Shown here: positions 31,888-32,422 of the stretch, one piece after another
How positions within the stretch are numbered: position 1 is the stretch's first letter
How the letters are laid out: each line of letters opens with the position of its first letter
Assembly: GCA_049609325.1 (NCBI GenBank)
Contig: JBMYYK010000025.1
Span: 1 to 32,422, forward strand
DNA length: 32,422 nt
Origin: GCA-2733415 sp049609325
GTDB lineage: Bacteria > Bacteroidota > Bacteroidia > Flavobacteriales > Flavobacteriaceae
Direction: 5' to 3'
Made by a program: the position numbers and the translations under genes
Notes under the pieces: model-generated
The model's database searches: none
The model's input: only the letters and a program-made list of their open reading frames with translations
What the model was told of the DNA's origin: nothing

Positions 31888-32422
31888 TTAGTCTTGTATG
31901 TTTAATTGTAAGCTCAATTCATTTAGTTGCTCGTCATCAAGAGTAGCCGGAGCATCAATCATCACATCTCTACCAGAGTTGTTTTTCGGGAAGGCGATAA
32001 AATCTCTAATCGTTTCTTGTCCACCTAAAATAGCAACTAATCTATCTAAACCAAAAGCTAATCCACCATGAGGAGGTGCGCCGTACTCAAAGGCATCCAT
32101 TAAGAATCCAAATTGAGCTTTGGCTTCTTCTTCAGAAAATCCTAGGTGTTTAAGCATTGTAGCTTGAATGTTTTTATCATGAATTCTGATAGATCCTCCA
32201 CCAATTTCATTTCCGTTCAATACTAAATCGTAAGCATTAGCTTTTACATCTCCTGGCTTAGAGTCTAATAATTCTAATTGCCCAGGTTTAGGTGATGTAA
32301 ACGGATGATGCATTGCATGGTAGTGTCCTGTTTCTTCATCTAATTCTAAAAGAGGGAAATCAATAACCCATAACGGCGCAAATACTTTAGGGTCTCTTAA
32401 ACCTAAACGTTCAGCCATTTCC
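31888..32422 (-). CDS. aspS: Aspartyl-tRNA synthetase, C-terminal part (cut by window edge)
   Basis: About 178 residues of the C-terminal catalytic region of this class II synthetase are present; the reading frame stays open to the window edge, so the gene begins outside. HPFTSPKP, NAYDLVLNGNEIGGGSIRIH and the motif 3 segment PHGGLAFGLDRLVAILGG identify bacterial AspRS rather than AsnRS. The internal methionine near 32418 is not the start. Confidence 0.96.
   Translation of the reverse strand, partial: EMAERLGLRDPKVFAPLWVIDFPLLELDEETGHYHAMHHPFTSPKPGQLELLDSKPGDVKANAYDLVLNGNEIGGGSIRIHDKNIQATMLKHLGFSEEEAKAQFGFLMDAFEYGAPPHGGLAFGLDRLVAILGGQETIRDFIAFPKNNSGRDVMIDAPATLDDEQLNELSLQLNIQD

Noticed and set aside
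1..32422. CRISPR arrays, tRNA/rRNA genes, insertion sequences, prophage, replication origin
   Set aside because: I looked for regular spacer repeats, tRNA-like cloverleaf and CCA-type ends, transposase motifs and terminal repeats, and found none. The 11-bp arrays are too short in period to be CRISPR.

Overview
The window is an AT-rich piece of a flavobacterial (Bacteroidota, probably Flavobacteriaceae) chromosome. The evidence is the promoter signature TTG-N19-TAnnTTTG seen in front of pyrH, rplM and cspA, a TonB-dependent receptor with an N-terminal carboxypeptidase-D-like domain, a type IX secretion (T9SS) C-terminal sorting domain, a surface-lipoprotein-like signal, and housekeeping proteins of flavobacterial type. 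No phage, insertion sequence, CRISPR array, tRNA or rRNA was seen.

Layout. 1-893: the start of a divergent gene and an outer-membrane beta-barrel protein. 890-4461 (minus): asnS, rpoN and a PAP2-like membrane protein, with an intrinsic terminator between asnS and rpoN. 4770-8606 (minus): an RND/MMPL exporter, then pyrH-frr with its own consensus promoter. 8752-11541 (minus): the translation operon rplM-rpsI-rpsB-tsf. 11775-19826 (minus): a phosphate block made of a PiT transporter with a PhoU-sized C-terminal domain, pstS-pstC-pstA-pstB-phoU, and a phosphate-selective porin. 20079-22538 (plus): SulP transporter plus beta-carbonic anhydrase. 22763-26886 (minus): a TonB-dependent receptor and a lipoprotein of unknown function. 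27029-31192 (plus): dGTPase and a large Asp-box T9SS cargo protein. 31326-32422 (minus): cold-shock protein, a small membrane protein and the 3' part of aspS.

The main discovery is regulatory. Five minus-strand promoters (PiT, pstS, the O/P-type porin, the unknown lipoprotein and the TonB receptor) share one layout: a CAAATAA-like -7 box (read on the plus strand; TTATTTG in gene direction), exactly 9 nt, then a helically phased array of 7-bp half-sites like TGTTAAC every 11 bp. In gene direction the half-site reads TTAACA, which matches the PhoP/PhoB box logic known from Bacillus and E. coli. pstS has six phased units in a row. Because the lipoprotein and TonB receptor carry the same arrays as the transporters, I infer that they are phosphate-starvation genes. 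They may form an outer-membrane uptake pair for a phosphorus-containing ligand, with a non-SusD lipoprotein as partner.

Together the block would move phosphate from the outer membrane (porin, TonB receptor plus surface lipoprotein) through the periplasm (PstS) and across the inner membrane (PstCAB at high affinity, PiT at low affinity), with PhoU as the signalling brake. No phoB/phoR-like regulator is encoded here. Most transcription units end in clear hairpin terminators.
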